A stretch of DNA of 64,000 nucleotides from Chloroflexota bacterium (lineage in GTDB: Bacteria; Chloroflexota; Anaerolineae; Anaerolineales; Villigracilaceae). The stretch spans positions 108,639 to 172,638 of the forward strand of contig JACAET010000028.1 in the NCBI GenBank assembly GCA_013388685.1, given 5' to 3'. The stretch's first letter is position 1. Each line of letters opens with the position of its first letter. Position numbers and translations under genes: made by a program. The notes beneath the pieces are model-generated. The model saw nothing but the letters and a program-made list of their open reading frames with translations, made no database searches and had not been told where the DNA came from. Positions 1-9,782 of the stretch are shown piece after piece.

Positions 1-26
1 AACAAGTAATTAGGATGGCGGGCAGT

Positions 27-54
27 TAAATAAAAATCACGGCATACGCCGTGA
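27..54 (-). terminator. Rho-independent terminator of rpmB
   Basis: A perfect 7-bp stem (TCACGGC / GCCGTGA) with a 4-base loop is followed on the minus strand by TTTTTATTT. It lies just past the rpmB stop codon. Confidence 0.85.
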
Positions 55-76
55 CTCTTGGTGGGACGTGAAATCC

Positions 77-262
77 TTACGCGACGGATTTCGCCATCGC
101 CTTGATGCACTTGGCGCAGAGCAGTTTATGCATCTTGCGCCCCTTTTCGACCACCAGTGTCTTTTGCAGGTTCGGTTTGAACGTGCGGTTGGTGGCGCGT
201 TGGGAAAAGGAGCGATAGTGCCCAAAGGTGGTGGTCTTTCCGCAATTTGCGCATTTAGCCAT
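77..262 (-). CDS. rpmB: 50S ribosomal protein L28
   Basis: This is a 61-residue large-subunit ribosomal protein. It begins MAKCANCGKTTTFGHYRS and has the L28 core (RATNRTFKPNLQK), with the zinc-ribbon form shown by CANC near the start and CAKC near the end. An upstream in-frame extension to about 454 exists, but the ATG at 262 has a good ribosome site (AGGAAG) and gives the normal L28 length. It diverges from the Asp23/FakA pair, an arrangement also known from Bacillus-type genomes. A consensus-like promoter and a terminator bracket it as a single-gene unit. Confidence 0.96.
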   Translation of the reverse strand: MAKCANCGKTTTFGHYRSFSQRATNRTFKPNLQKTLVVEKGRKMHKLLCAKCIKAMAKSVA

Positions 263-289
263 TGTGATAACTTCCTTTCTTGCTATAAT
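262..289 (+). promoter_or_regulatory. Candidate promoter for the asp23-fakA operon
   Basis: TTGTGA and TATAAT are separated by 16 bases, and the -10 box is preceded by TGC as in extended -10 promoters. It would give a leader of about 140 bases before the Asp23-family gene. It overlaps the start of rpmB on the other strand. Prediction from sequence only. Confidence 0.45.
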
Positions 290-321
290 TCCGGTACGAT
301 CGTCTCGCCCAAAGGCACGAC

Positions 322-350
322 ATTTTATCACGTGACCTTTTGGCAGGCAA
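322..350 (-). promoter_or_regulatory. Promoter of rpmB
   Basis: On the minus strand TTGCCT and TAAAAT are separated by exactly 17 bases, about 60 bases ahead of the rpmB start codon. This is a good match to a housekeeping sigma promoter. Confidence 0.55.
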
Positions 351-435
351 GATGTTAAAATAGAACAAGGACTGTCTGCGCGGGCGAAACCGCCTGCCAA
401 AAGGACCGCAGTGAAAGCAACTTGAAGAGGAAACC

Positions 436-792
436 ATGGGCGAAGAAACGACAACTCTGGGCGGGATTCACGTCTCCCCGCATGCCGTGGCGACCATTGC
501 CTATCATGCCGTGCTCGAATCGTACGGGGTGGTGGGTCTGGCGCCGATGAACCTGGCGGATGGCATCGTCAAATCCATCACGCGCGAGCCGTCCAAGGGC
601 GTCAAAGTGGAATACGACAGCGAGGATATCAACATCGAAGTGCATATCATCGTCGAGTATGGGACGCGCATCAACAGCGTGGCGGAAAGCGTAAAGAACA
701 CCGTGCGCTATCATGTGGAAAAGGCGCTGGGGCTCAAGGTAAACCGCGTGGATGTGCACGTGGCGGGATTGCGAATCAGCAACAACGATTAG
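436..792 (+). CDS. Asp23/Gls24 family envelope-stress protein (YloU-like)
   Basis: This 118-residue protein belongs to the Asp23 family (DUF322), small alkaline-shock proteins associated with the cell envelope. The family pattern is clear: GGIHVSPHAVATIA at the start, the central GVVGLAP, then VEYGTRINSVAESV and a C-terminal VNRVDVHVAGL. The ribosome site (AGAGGAAACC) precedes the ATG. It sits 15 bp upstream of the DAK/FakA gene, a pairing seen as yloU-yloV in Bacillus. The exact biochemical role of the family is unresolved. It may tether or regulate the neighbouring kinase, but that is an inference from linkage. Confidence 0.9.
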   Translation: MGEETTTLGGIHVSPHAVATIAYHAVLESYGVVGLAPMNLADGIVKSITREPSKGVKVEYDSEDINIEVHIIVEYGTRINSVAESVKNTVRYHVEKALGLKVNRVDVHVAGLRISNND

Positions 793-807
793 GAGCCGAG
801 AAAACAG

Positions 808-2475
808 ATGGCAGTAGATCCCGCACGCGTGGAAAAACTCCGCAAGGTAAGAATTGACGGTCAATCGCTGAAACGGCTGGTGGAGGCAGGCATGCTCTGG
901 CTGCGCACCAACCAGCAGATTGTAAACTCACTCAACGTGTTTCCCGTCCCCGACGGGGATACCGGCACCAACATGCTCCTCACGCTGACTTCGGCGTACA
1001 ACGAGATCAAAGATTCGGGCGAGAAGCATTTTGGGAAGATGGCAGGCATGGTCGCCAAAGGCGCGCTGATGGGCGCGCGCGGCAACTCAGGCGTCATCCT
1101 TTCGCAGTTGTGGCGCGGCTTTGCGCGCGGCGTGCAGGATCATGAGACGCTCGACGCCGAGACGATGGTGAAGGCGTTTGCCGAAGCGCGCGATACCGCC
1201 TATAAAGGCGTGGTCAAGCCGGTGGAGGGGACGATTTTAACCGTCGCCAAGGGAGCGGCGGCGGGAGCGGAAGCAGGTTTCAGGTCCAGTAAAGACGCGA
1301 TCGGTATTCTGGAAGATGTCGTGCAGGCGGCTGATGAAACCGTCGCCCAAACGCCGGAGTTGCTCCCCATCCTGAAACAGGCAGGCGTGGTGGATTCGGG
1401 CGGCAAGGGGCTGTTTTTCATCCTGGAGGGGATGCTCAGGCACGTCTATGGAGAACCGCTGGATACGCCACTGGCAAGCGTTCAGCCGCTTTCGGCGATG
1501 AAACTGGAAAGCGCCTTGCAGGAAGTGGAAGAAGGACAGGATTACGAAGTGGTGGTGGATTTCTTCCCGAATGAGCGCTTCGAACTGCAATCGTTCTACC
1601 GCCGGCTGGAGGAGATGGGCACGTCCATTCAAGTGGGCGAAGGTGAGGGGATGTATCGCATGCACATTCACGTGCCGCTGGAGAAGCGTTACGAGCCGAT
1701 TGATTACATCATGGGCATCGGCACGATCACCAAAGTGGCAATGGAAAACCTGCTGGCGCAAATGGACGACATCCAAAAGAGCAAGCAGCAGACCGTCAAT
1801 TTTTCGGCGGTGGAGCCCGGGCAGATTGCGGTGGTGGTCGTTTCACCGGGCAACGGCCTGAGCCGTATCTTTGCCAGCCTGGGTGCGGCGGCGGTGGTGG
1901 CAGGCGGACAGACGATGAACCCCTCCACGCAGGACATTCTCGCCGCCTTCGAAAACCTGCCCACCGACAAGGTCATCATTCTGCCGAACAACAAGAACAT
2001 TATCATGGCGGCAACTCAGGCAAAGGAAGTGACGGTGAAGCAGGTGGCGGTGGTGCCGAGCAAGACCGTCCCGCAGGGACTCGCCGCCATGCTCTCGCTT
2101 CAACCCGACGGGGAGGTGGAGGCGGTTGCCGAAAAGATGACCAAAGCCCTGAGCATGGTCAAGAGCGGCGAAATCACTGTCGCCGTGCGAAATGTGGAAA
2201 TTGACGGCGTGAATGTGAAGGAAGGGCAGGTCATTGCCCTGCTGGATGGGAAGTTGGTGGCTGCGGCTGAAACCGTGGAAGAAGGCGTGCTCAACCTGCT
2301 CGAAAAGGCGCAGGCAGGCGAGCATGAACTCATCACGCTGTTCTACGGTCAGGATATGCCGCACGCTGAGGCAAACCGAATCGCCGATGTGGTGCGTGAA
2401 CAATATGCCTCCGTGGAAGTGGAAGTGCAGGAAGGCGGACAGCCCCATTATCAATTTATCGTTTCTGTGGAGTAA
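808..2475 (+). CDS. fakA: DAK2/DegV fusion protein, fatty acid kinase FakA-like (YloV)
   Basis: At 555 residues it matches the YloV/FakA family. The N-terminal 200 residues form a DhaL-type nucleotide-binding domain with the metal-binding signature NVFPVPDGDTGTNM and MGARGNSGVILSQ. The C-terminal part (from about residue 300) is the DegV-like domain with ILPNNKNIIMAA and a final YGQD...HYQFIVSVE. FakA phosphorylates fatty acids carried by a separate FakB (DegV-type) protein, feeding exogenous fatty acids into phospholipids. No fakB is in the window. It is cotranscribed with the Asp23-family gene and followed by a hairpin. Confidence 0.9.
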   Translation: MAVDPARVEKLRKVRIDGQSLKRLVEAGMLWLRTNQQIVNSLNVFPVPDGDTGTNMLLTLTSAYNEIKDSGEKHFGKMAGMVAKGALMGARGNSGVILSQLWRGFARGVQDHETLDAETMVKAFAEARDTAYKGVVKPVEGTILTVAKGAAAGAEAGFRSSKDAIGILEDVVQAADETVAQTPELLPILKQAGVVDSGGKGLFFILEGMLRHVYGEPLDTPLASVQPLSAMKLESALQEVEEGQDYEVVVDFFPNERFELQSFYRRLEEMGTSIQVGEGEGMYRMHIHVPLEKRYEPIDYIMGIGTITKVAMENLLAQMDDIQKSKQQTVNFSAVEPGQIAVVVVSPGNGLSRIFASLGAAAVVAGGQTMNPSTQDILAAFENLPTDKVIILPNNKNIIMAATQAKEVTVKQVAVVPSKTVPQGLAAMLSLQPDGEVEAVAEKMTKALSMVKSGEITVAVRNVEIDGVNVKEGQVIALLDGKLVAAAETVEEGVLNLLEKAQAGEHELITLFYGQDMPHAEANRIADVVREQYASVEVEVQEGGQPHYQFIVSVE

Positions 2476-2513
2476 GAGCAGCCCGTCACAGCTTCTGTAC
2501 GGCTGGGCACAGG

Positions 2514-2551
2514 AAAACAGCGCAAGTGATCATTGACCACACCGCTGTTTT
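2514..2551 (+). terminator. Probable terminator after fakA
   Basis: AAAACAGCG and CGCTGTTTT pair around a 20-base loop and run into TTTTTTG. The large loop makes it a weaker candidate than others in the window. Confidence 0.45.
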
Positions 2552-2580
2552 TTGTTTCGTGCAACAAAACCGATCTGTTT

Positions 2581-3168
2581 TTACCGGGTTGCTCCGATAT
2601 CCGTATCCCAATCGGCGGGTCTTCTTGTAATGCCGCCGCGCCCGATCATTTCCCCCTCGTACCGACCATAACATTCGATGATTTCGAACAGAATCCTGTC
2701 GGACGCCTCGACGTATTGACGGATGCCGGAGAATATCTCTTCGAGGGTCTTTGCCGTCAGACCATGCTTGAGGTTGATCAGCCATTTCCCTTTCCAGGAG
2801 GGGGCGGATCGTTCGATCCGGCGGTTCAGCCTTCTCCTCGGCATTAAAGCCAGGTCCACGATCGAAAAGAAACTGTACAATCCCCGCAGATTATCCCTGA
2901 TGACTACGCCGCTCCTTGGCGCATAAGCCAGGCATTTTCGCACGGTCAGGTCGTCCAAAATGAACAGGTCCGGCTCGTCAATGTACCGGGGCCAGTTCTT
3001 CATATTGTAGGCTTGCCTTTTTTCCTTGACCTCGAGATGGAAATAGGGACTGCCATTGAGCAGGATCGTAAAATCGGGATGCCTGAAAGAATCGGATTTG
3101 TCTAGGAACGAAACGCCTTTATCCGCAAGGCACTGTTTCACTTCTTGCTCGAAAGATGGTTTGGTCAT
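2581..3168 (-). CDS. Uncharacterised protein with a PD-(D/E)XK-like nuclease motif
   Basis: This 195-residue protein has no family I can name. Residues about 30-52 read HPDFTILLNGSPYFHLEV followed by KEKR, which fits the D...ExK core of the PD-(D/E)XK nuclease fold. The beginning (QEVKQCLADKGVSF) resembles the helix that precedes this fold. The rest has an Arg-rich stretch (PRRRLNRRIER). It starts 10 bp past the moaA stop and is probably read through from it. No methylase or restriction partner is adjacent. Nuclease activity is an inference from one motif. Confidence 0.6.
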   Translation of the reverse strand: MTKPSFEQEVKQCLADKGVSFLDKSDSFRHPDFTILLNGSPYFHLEVKEKRQAYNMKNWPRYIDEPDLFILDDLTVRKCLAYAPRSGVVIRDNLRGLYSFFSIVDLALMPRRRLNRRIERSAPSWKGKWLINLKHGLTAKTLEEIFSGIRQYVEASDRILFEIIECYGRYEGEMIGRGGITRRPADWDTDIGATR

Positions 3169-3177
3169 CCTGACTTC

Positions 3178-4194
3178 TCACCCGCCAATGTGCGACATCT
3201 CCACTTTGGGCAGGTTGATCGTATTTTCGGAACGGAGTTCCGAATAGCGGTCGCTGCGCCTGGACCAGAGATGAGCGATTGTTTGTGAAATCTCTTCGTC
3301 GCTGGCGCCGGCGCGCAACATACTCTTGAGGTCGTATCCCTTGATGGCAAAAAGGCAGGTGTAAAGTTTACCCTCGGCGGATAATCGCGCACGATTGCAG
3401 TCGCGGCAGAAGGGCTGGGTCACTGAAGCAATCACGCCGATCTCGCCGCTTCCATCCTTATAGCGCCAGCGTTCCGCCACCTCACCCTTGTAATTCGGGT
3501 CGAGCGGTTCGAGCGGCAGTTCAGCATTGATGATGTTGACGATTTCTCTCGCCGAAACCACATCGTCCATCCGCCAGCCGTTGGTGGAACCCACATCCAT
3601 GTACTCGATGAAGCGCAGGATATATCCCTTCTCGCGGAAGAAACGCGCCATCGGCAGGATGCTGGATTCGTTCAGCCCGCGTTTCACCACCATATTGACC
3701 TTGATCGGCTCCAGCCCGACTTTTTGGGCGGCTTCCATTCCCTCCAAAACCTTTGCCACAGGGAAATCCACATCGTTCATGGCTTTGAAGACAGCGTCAT
3801 CCAGCGAATCGAGACTGATCGAAACCCTCTTCAAACCGGCGTCTTTCAGCGCCCGGGCACTACGGGCAAGCAGAGAAGCGTTGGTCGTCATGGTCAGATC
3901 GAGATTCGGGATCTGCGACAACATGCCAACCAGCACAGGCAGATCCCTGCGGACGAGCGGTTCGCCGCCGGTGAGACGGATCTTCTGCACCCCATGCGAA
4001 ACAAAGATGCGCGCCAGGCGCGTGATCTCCTCAAAGGTCAACACCTGGTTGTGCGGCAGGAAGGGGTGATCGAAGCCGAATTTCTCCTTCGGCATACAGT
4101 ACACACAACGAAAATTGCATCGGTCGGTGACCGAAATGCGCAAATCGCGCAAGGGGCGGTGGTGGGTATCGCGGAGGGGGATGGGCTCGGGCAT
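3178..4194 (-). CDS. moaA: GTP 3',8-cyclase (molybdenum cofactor biosynthesis protein A)
   Basis: This radical SAM enzyme converts GTP to 3',8-cyclo-GTP, the first step of molybdopterin synthesis. The SAM cluster motif CNFRCVYC follows RISVTDR near the N-terminus. [12 protein letters not shown] and TNASLL follow, and a second cluster is supplied by [10 protein letters not shown] and the later YTC. The protein ends in Gly-Gly, which MoaA needs for activity. I prefer the ATG at 4194 (338 residues) over that at 4239, because a TATAAT box lies only about 13 bases from the latter. The product is needed by the molybdoenzyme at 49732-52668; no other moa gene is in the window. Confidence 0.94.
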   Translation of the reverse strand: MPEPIPLRDTHHRPLRDLRISVTDRCNFRCVYCMPKEKFGFDHPFLPHNQVLTFEEITRLARIFVSHGVQKIRLTGGEPLVRRDLPVLVGMLSQIPNLDLTMTTNASLLARSARALKDAGLKRVSISLDSLDDAVFKAMNDVDFPVAKVLEGMEAAQKVGLEPIKVNMVVKRGLNESSILPMARFFREKGYILRFIEYMDVGSTNGWRMDDVVSAREIVNIINAELPLEPLDPNYKGEVAERWRYKDGSGEIGVIASVTQPFCRDCNRARLSAEGKLYTCLFAIKGYDLKSMLRAGASDEEISQTIAHLWSRRSDRYSELRSENTINLPKVEMSHIGG

Positions 4195-4251
4195 GGTAAA
4201 GGTTTCCCAGGGGAGAGCGGCGCTTTCTGTCGCAGGCATCGCAGTATTGCG

Positions 4252-4257
4252 ATTATA
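4252..4257 (-). promoter_or_regulatory. -10 box of the moaA promoter
   Basis: A perfect TATAAT on the minus strand lies 58 bases upstream of the chosen moaA start. The -35 region is not clear. It supports the internal start codon because transcription would begin at about 4245. Confidence 0.45.
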
Positions 4258-4286
4258 ACAAGAGTGTATGAACTTTCGATAAGCAA

Positions 4287-4315
4287 TTGACTAGGCTTTT
4301 CGGTCATGCTATGAT
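4287..4315 (+). promoter_or_regulatory. Promoter of the PIN-TRAM gene
   Basis: TTGACT and TATGAT are separated by 17 bases, and a TGC precedes the -10 box. The start codon is about 37 bases downstream. This is a strong housekeeping-type promoter. Confidence 0.7.
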
Positions 4316-4351
4316 ACATGCATTATTTCGCACTTTACCAAGGAGTTCTTT

Positions 4352-5464
4352 ATGAAACAGAGCAGTTATTCCTTTCGTATCATTGAATTTATCATCCGTT
4401 TCATTGGCTTGTTCATTTTTGCAATCCTGGGGTTCTCTTTCGGAGGGGCGATAGCCAATTGGCTCGGTCCAACCGATACGGCTGAGGTCTTCCTCTATCA
4501 GACGGTATTTTCTCTGTTGGGGGGTCTATCGGGTTTCATTTTGATCCCCTACTTCACCACGCGACCTGCCCGCGCCATCCGCAGATCGCTCGGGCATCTT
4601 TCCGCGGAAACACTCTTCGCGGGTCTAATCGGTTTGATTGTGGGGCTTCTCACCGCCGCCCTGCTGGCTTTCCCGCTCTCGCTGCTCCCCACCCCGCTGG
4701 GCGAGATCCTGCCGTTCATCGGTGTGGCGGCTTTCTCGTATCTTGGAATATCCCTGTTTGTCATGCGGCAGGGCGACTTGCTCGGTCTCATTGCCGCTCT
4801 GAGCGGACGCGGCGGAGAGAGCGGTTCATCCTCATCGTGGACCAATCTCAATCGCAACATCCTGCTGGATACCAGTGTGATCATTGACGGACGCGTCGCC
4901 GACATCGCCAAAACCGGCTTCCTGCCCGGCACGCTTCTCATTCCGCGCTTCGTGCTGAACGAACTGCAATATATCGCGGATTCGCCCGACGGTCTGCGCC
5001 GTCAGCGCGGACGCCGCGGCATGGAAGTGCTTGCCGAACTGCAAAAACTTCCCAACGTGCTGGTGCGCATCAGCGACATCAACGCCGAGGGCGTGCGCGA
5101 AGTGGACGATAAACTCGTCATCCTTGCCCGCCAGTTGAAATGCCCCATCCTGACCAACGATTACAACCTGAACCGCATCGCCGAATTGCAGGGCGTGACC
5201 ATCCTCAACATCAACGAACTCGCCAATGCCGTCAAGTCGGTTGTCCTGCCGAGCGAGCGCATGACCATCAACATCTTCCAGGAGGGCAAGGAATACGGTC
5301 AGGGCGTGGGCTATATGGACGATGGCACGATGGTGGTGGTGGAGAACGGCAAGGATTACATCGGCGAATACAAGGAAGTCGTCGTCACCAAAGTATTGCA
5401 AACCGCCGCCGGGCGCATGATCTTTGCCCGCGTGGACGAGGAGAACGGAAAGAAGAAGAAATAG
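4352..5464 (+). CDS. Membrane protein with PIN and TRAM domains (YacL-like)
   Basis: The 370-residue protein has about four N-terminal membrane helices (residues 10-130), a PIN-type ribonuclease domain (about 165-290) and a C-terminal TRAM domain (about 300-365). PIN acidic residues are visible in LLDTSVIIDGR, VLNELQ, REVDDKLV and LTNDYNLN. The tail is Lys-rich (NGKKKK). The family is YacL of Bacillus and relatives, predicted membrane-anchored RNases of unknown target. A clear ribosome site (AAGGAG) precedes the ATG. It is followed after 88 bp by cysS; in many genomes the family lies near cysS or ispD. Confidence 0.9.
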   Translation: MKQSSYSFRIIEFIIRFIGLFIFAILGFSFGGAIANWLGPTDTAEVFLYQTVFSLLGGLSGFILIPYFTTRPARAIRRSLGHLSAETLFAGLIGLIVGLLTAALLAFPLSLLPTPLGEILPFIGVAAFSYLGISLFVMRQGDLLGLIAALSGRGGESGSSSSWTNLNRNILLDTSVIIDGRVADIAKTGFLPGTLLIPRFVLNELQYIADSPDGLRRQRGRRGMEVLAELQKLPNVLVRISDINAEGVREVDDKLVILARQLKCPILTNDYNLNRIAELQGVTILNINELANAVKSVVLPSERMTINIFQEGKEYGQGVGYMDDGTMVVVENGKDYIGEYKEVVVTKVLQTAAGRMIFARVDEENGKKKK

Positions 5465-5552
5465 CCTGATAGCCGTTGGTCAAATAGTCGTTAGTCGGAA
5501 CGCAGTTACCAAACCAGGAGACTAAAGACTATCAGACTGAAAGACTAAAACC

Positions 5553-6950
5553 ATGATTCGACTTTACAACACTCTCACCCGCAAAAAAGAAGAATTCCAA
5601 ACCCTCGAACCGGGCGTCGTCAAAATGTACGTCTGCGGCGTGACGGTTTATAACGATGCGCATGTCGGTCACGCCATGTCGGCACTGGTCTTCGACATCC
5701 TCCGCCGCTACCTCGAATATCGCGGCTACACGGTCAAACACGTCATGAACTACACCGACGTGGACGACAAAATCATCAACCGCGCGCGGCAACTGGGCGA
5801 AGACCCGCTCAAACTATCCCAGCGCTACATCGAAGACTATGCCAACGACCTGCGGAATCTCAACGTCCTGCCGCCCACCTCCACACCGCAGGTCAGCAAG
5901 ACCATGCCGCACATCATCCAGTTCATTCAGGGACTCATCGAAAAAGGCTACGCCTACGCCGCCCCCAACGGCGACGTGTACTTCCGCGTCACCAAAGACG
6001 ACGACTACGGCAAACTCTCCGGGCGCAAACTGGACGACATGCAAGCCGGCGCCCGCATCGAAATCGGCGAAGCCAAAGAACACCCCATGGACTTTGCCCT
6101 CTGGAAAGCTGCCAAACCCGGCGAAATCTCGTGGGACAGCCCATGGGGCAAAGGGCGCCCCGGCTGGCACATCGAATGCTCCGCCATGAATCTCGTCGAA
6201 CTCGGCGAACAAATTGACATTCACGGCGGCGGCAACGACCTCATCTTCCCCCACCACGAAAACGAAATCGCCCAAAGCGAAAGTTACACCGGCAAACCCT
6301 TCGCCCGCTACTGGGTGCACAACGGCATGCTCCAACTCGGCGGCGAGAAAATGTCCAAATCGCTGGGCAACATCGTTCCCATCAAAGAATTCCTCAAACA
6401 ACGCGACGCCGATGTCATGCGAATGCTTGTATTGATGGGATCGTACCGCGCCCCCCTCATTTTCAGCGACGAAACGCAAGACGCCGCAGAAAAATCGCTC
6501 GAACGCCTCAAAACCGCCCTGCGGCCCGCCTCCCCCTCCGCAAGCGGACTCTCCCCTGAATCCGCCTCTGCCCTCCCCGCCCAGGCACAATCCACCAAAC
6601 AAGCCTTCATCGAAGCGATGGACGACGACTTCAACACTCCCCTTGCCCTTGCCGCCCTCTACGAACTGGTCAAAGCCATCAACACCGCCCGCGCAGACGG
6701 CGCGACCGACGAACAACTCAAACCCGCCCAAGCCACCCTCCGCGAATTGACCGGCGTCCTCGGCTTGCGTCTGCAGGAAAAGACAGGCTCCGGCGAGATG
6801 GAGGCGCAGGTCCGTGCCTTGATCGAGGAACGTAACGAAGCGCGCAGACAAAAGAATTGGGCGCGCTCGGATGAAATCCGCGGGCAACTCAAAGAGATGG
6901 GCGTAATCATCGAAGACAGCAGGGATGGCACCAAGTGGAGATGGGGGTAG
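5553..6950 (+). CDS. cysS: Cysteinyl-tRNA synthetase
   Basis: This class I synthetase charges tRNA-Cys. It has the HIGH-equivalent [14 protein letters not shown] after CGVTVYN, zinc ligands including C (VCGVT), WHIECSAM and HHENEIAQ, and the KMSKSLGN signature. The C-terminal DALR-like region includes [13 protein letters not shown]. Length 465 is normal. The short gap before it contains near-repeats of AGACT(A)AAAGACT, one of the small intergenic repeat types in this genome. A downstream low-complexity stretch ([19 protein letters not shown]) lies in a linker. Confidence 0.97.
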   Translation: MIRLYNTLTRKKEEFQTLEPGVVKMYVCGVTVYNDAHVGHAMSALVFDILRRYLEYRGYTVKHVMNYTDVDDKIINRARQLGEDPLKLSQRYIEDYANDLRNLNVLPPTSTPQVSKTMPHIIQFIQGLIEKGYAYAAPNGDVYFRVTKDDDYGKLSGRKLDDMQAGARIEIGEAKEHPMDFALWKAAKPGEISWDSPWGKGRPGWHIECSAMNLVELGEQIDIHGGGNDLIFPHHENEIAQSESYTGKPFARYWVHNGMLQLGGEKMSKSLGNIVPIKEFLKQRDADVMRMLVLMGSYRAPLIFSDETQDAAEKSLERLKTALRPASPSASGLSPESASALPAQAQSTKQAFIEAMDDDFNTPLALAALYELVKAINTARADGATDEQLKPAQATLRELTGVLGLRLQEKTGSGEMEAQVRALIEERNEARRQKNWARSDEIRGQLKEMGVIIEDSRDGTKWRWG

Positions 6951-7090
6951 TCTGGTGAGTGGTCATTGGCAAAGGCACCGCTTCATAAAAGGATGGCCGG
7001 AAAAGAACAGAATCTTGTAATTCTGGTTGATGCCCCAATGCCATCACGAATTATACGGGACCTGCCGCGCAATACCGATCGCCGTTCACC

Positions 7091-9124
7091 ATGTCGCTGA
7101 TTACCGTCTCCTCCCTCTCCAAATCCTTCGGCGCGGACGATCTGTTGTCCGGCGTCACGTTTTCGGTTGCGAAGGGCGCGCGGCTTGCCGTCGTCGGACC
7201 CAACGGCATCGGCAAGACGACGCTTCTGCGCATTCTCATCGGGCAGGAAGAACCTTCGTCGGGAACGGTGACGCGCGCGAAAAATCTGCGTATCGGTTAT
7301 CTCTCGCAGGAGGCAGATTTCGAACTCCAGGGGGTGCTGTGGGATGTATGCCTCGAACCGTTCGCCGACCTGATCCGCATGCAGGGCGAGTTGGAAAAAC
7401 TCGAAGCGGAAATGTCCGACCTCTCGAAGCGGGAGCGCTCTGAAGAACATCTTCGACAGGCTTTGGTCCGGTATGGAAGCGTACAGCAGGAGTTCGAGCG
7501 ACGCGGCGGGTACGCGTATCCGGTCAAAATCAGGCAGGTCCTCACAGGCTTGGGGTTCGACGAATCCGATTTTCACATGTCGCTCGAGCATCTCTCCGGC
7601 GGACAGCGCACGCGCGCACATCTGGCACGCTTGTTGCTATCGAACCCCGATGTGCTCCTGCTCGATGAGCCGACCAATCATCTCGACATCCAGGCGGTGG
7701 AATGGCTGGAAGGGTACCTCTCGCAGTGGGACGGCGCGGCAATCATCGTCTCGCACGACCGCTACTTTCTGGATCATACCTGCAACGCGCTGCTCGAGAT
7801 GGCAGTCAGCGGTTCGGAATATTACCGCGGCAATTACACCACCTACCTGAACGAGCGTGAGATTCGCTGGGCGCACCGCTTCGAACTGTTCGAGAGCGAA
7901 AAAGAGAAATTGCTCAAAGAGGTGGAATACATCAAGAAAAACATTTCGGGACAAAACACCCTGCAGGCAAAGGGCAAACTCAAACGGCTGACGCGCATCG
8001 TGCAGGCAATCGAACAGGTGGGGCTGGAGGCGGTCCACCAAAACTGGTCGCAGCTGGATGTGGAGACCACCACCAGCCCGTTCAGCGTGGAGGAAGCCGA
8101 GCGCCGCGTGCGCGCCCTGCGTCCGCCGCAGCGCACCACGCCCGACCTGCACCTGCATCTGCGCACGGCGAGCCGCTCCGGCGACCTGGTGCTGCGCACG
8201 AAAAACCTGGTGGTGGGCTACCCGCCCGAAAACGGATTACCCGAAAAGGTTTTGTTCTCCTGCCCCGACATCGAATTGAGACGCCTGGACTGCGCCGCCC
8301 TGATCGGACCGAACGGCGCCGGCAAATCCACCTTCCTCAAGACCATTCTCGGCTCTCTCTCCCCTCTGGCTGGCGAGGTGATTCTGGGAGCGAGCCTTCA
8401 CATTGGCTATTTTGCTCAGGCGCATGAAGGTCTCGACCCCAACAAAACGATACTCGAGGAAATCACCGCCGTCTCGGGGATGCTCCCCTATCAGGCGCGC
8501 GACTACCTCGGCAAATACCTCTTCTCCGGCGATGATGTCTTCAAGCGGGTTTCCATGCTCTCCGGCGGCGAACGCGGACGGCTCGCCCTCGCCAAACTTG
8601 CCCTGCAGGATACCAACCTGCTCCTGCTCGACGAACCCACCAACCACCTCGACATCCCCTCGCAAGAAGTTCTGCAAGCCGTGCTGGATTCGTACCAGGG
8701 CACCATCCTGCTCGTCAGCCACGACCGCTATCTCATTGATGCGCTTGCCACACAAATCTGGGAAATCAACCCGGACGAATCGCAATTAACCGTTTTCAAC
8801 GGAACCTACTCACAGATGAAAGAGGAGAGAGAGAAAGAAGCGGCGAGGGCTGCGGAACAACAGGAGGCTTCCGCAAAAGCGACATCCAACGTTAAACGTT
8901 CAACATCCAACGCCAGGGCAAAAGAAGAAAGACGCAGGCTCGCCCAATTGCAGGAACTCGAAAACACCATCGCCGCACTCGAAGAGACGCTCGCAAACCT
9001 CACCGCGCAGTTGGAGAGTCCCTTTGTGAAGCCGCAGGAGGCTGCCAAACTGGGAACGGAATACGAACGCGTGCAAAGGGAGATGGACGCAAAATTGAGC
9101 GAGTGGGAACGGATGCAGAACTGA
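7091..9124 (+). CDS. ABC-F family ATPase (ribosome-associated, Uup/EttA type)
   Basis: Two ABC ATPase domains lie in tandem without membrane segments, the ABC-F layout. Domain 1 has Walker A GPNGIGKTT and signature LSGGQRTR; domain 2 has GPNGAGKST and LSGGERGR, each followed by LLLDEPTNHLDI. The linker around residues 240-300 is charged and helical, as in the P-site tRNA interaction motif. The C-terminus (about 570-677) is a coiled coil typical of Uup/YdiF. Such proteins act on the ribosome in translation quality control or antibiotic protection; which one is not decidable here. Residues SNVKRSTSNAR in the tail linker are encoded by a short GTTAAACGTTCAA-type repeat. Confidence 0.93.
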   Translation: MSLITVSSLSKSFGADDLLSGVTFSVAKGARLAVVGPNGIGKTTLLRILIGQEEPSSGTVTRAKNLRIGYLSQEADFELQGVLWDVCLEPFADLIRMQGELEKLEAEMSDLSKRERSEEHLRQALVRYGSVQQEFERRGGYAYPVKIRQVLTGLGFDESDFHMSLEHLSGGQRTRAHLARLLLSNPDVLLLDEPTNHLDIQAVEWLEGYLSQWDGAAIIVSHDRYFLDHTCNALLEMAVSGSEYYRGNYTTYLNEREIRWAHRFELFESEKEKLLKEVEYIKKNISGQNTLQAKGKLKRLTRIVQAIEQVGLEAVHQNWSQLDVETTTSPFSVEEAERRVRALRPPQRTTPDLHLHLRTASRSGDLVLRTKNLVVGYPPENGLPEKVLFSCPDIELRRLDCAALIGPNGAGKSTFLKTILGSLSPLAGEVILGASLHIGYFAQAHEGLDPNKTILEEITAVSGMLPYQARDYLGKYLFSGDDVFKRVSMLSGGERGRLALAKLALQDTNLLLLDEPTNHLDIPSQEVLQAVLDSYQGTILLVSHDRYLIDALATQIWEINPDESQLTVFNGTYSQMKEEREKEAARAAEQQEASAKATSNVKRSTSNARAKEERRRLAQLQELENTIAALEETLANLTAQLESPFVKPQEAAKLGTEYERVQREMDAKLSEWERMQN

Positions 9125-9128
9125 GTTT

Positions 9129-9782
9129 TTATCCCTCAGCCACCACCCATTGGTCGCGCCCGCCGTCCTTGGCTTGGTACATGGCGGTGTCGGCGCGGTG
9201 AAGCAAGCCCTCCCAGTTTTCCCGCCCGACCCGGAATTGCGCAATCCCAACACTGATCGTCACAGACAGGACATGGTTGTTTGCCTCGATCTGTGAGGAT
9301 CGAATTCTTTGGCACAACCGCGAAGCCTGCTCGGCGGCGGCTTTCGCCTCGCTGTTCGGCAGGACAATCAGAAATTCCTCGCCTCCATAACGACCGATCA
9401 CATCAGGGTGGCGGATATGTTCCCGCAGGCGCGCCGCCACGGTTCGAAGGGTTTCGTCGCCGGTGACATGTCCATAGGTATCGTTGATTCGCTTGAAATG
9501 ATCGATATCCAGGATGGAAATGGAAAGCGGCGTGCCATAACGGGTGGCGCGGATGACCTCCTCCTGCAGTTCTACAATGATCTTGCGGCGATTCGGCAAA
9601 AAGGTCAGCACGTCAATATTTGCCAATTCGTGCGCTTGAATCAGGATGGACTTGACCTCGATTTCCCTGATCTCCAGGGCGCGTTTCGTTCTTTGGTATT
9701 CCGCATCCAACTTTCGGTAATCGTCCAAGAGCTTTCTGTACTTTTTGACCAGGTCTCGATCAGCGTGCACCGCGCCTCCCAA
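9129..9782 (-). CDS. Soluble diguanylate cyclase (GGDEF protein)
   Basis: The 217-residue protein makes cyclic di-GMP. A short N-terminal coiled coil (residues 8-50) leads into a complete GGDEF domain with LDIDHFKRINDTYGH and the active site GGEEF (133-137). RHPD at 124-127 is exactly five residues before it, which is the product-inhibition I-site (RxxD). There is no membrane or recognisable sensor domain. The start overlaps the end of mutL by 23 bases, so the two are probably cotranscribed. The only c-di-GMP enzyme seen in the window. Confidence 0.92.
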   Translation of the reverse strand: MGGAVHADRDLVKKYRKLLDDYRKLDAEYQRTKRALEIREIEVKSILIQAHELANIDVLTFLPNRRKIIVELQEEVIRATRYGTPLSISILDIDHFKRINDTYGHVTGDETLRTVAARLREHIRHPDVIGRYGGEEFLIVLPNSEAKAAAEQASRLCQRIRSSQIEANNHVLSVTISVGIAQFRVGRENWEGLLHRADTAMYQAKDGGRDQWVVAEG

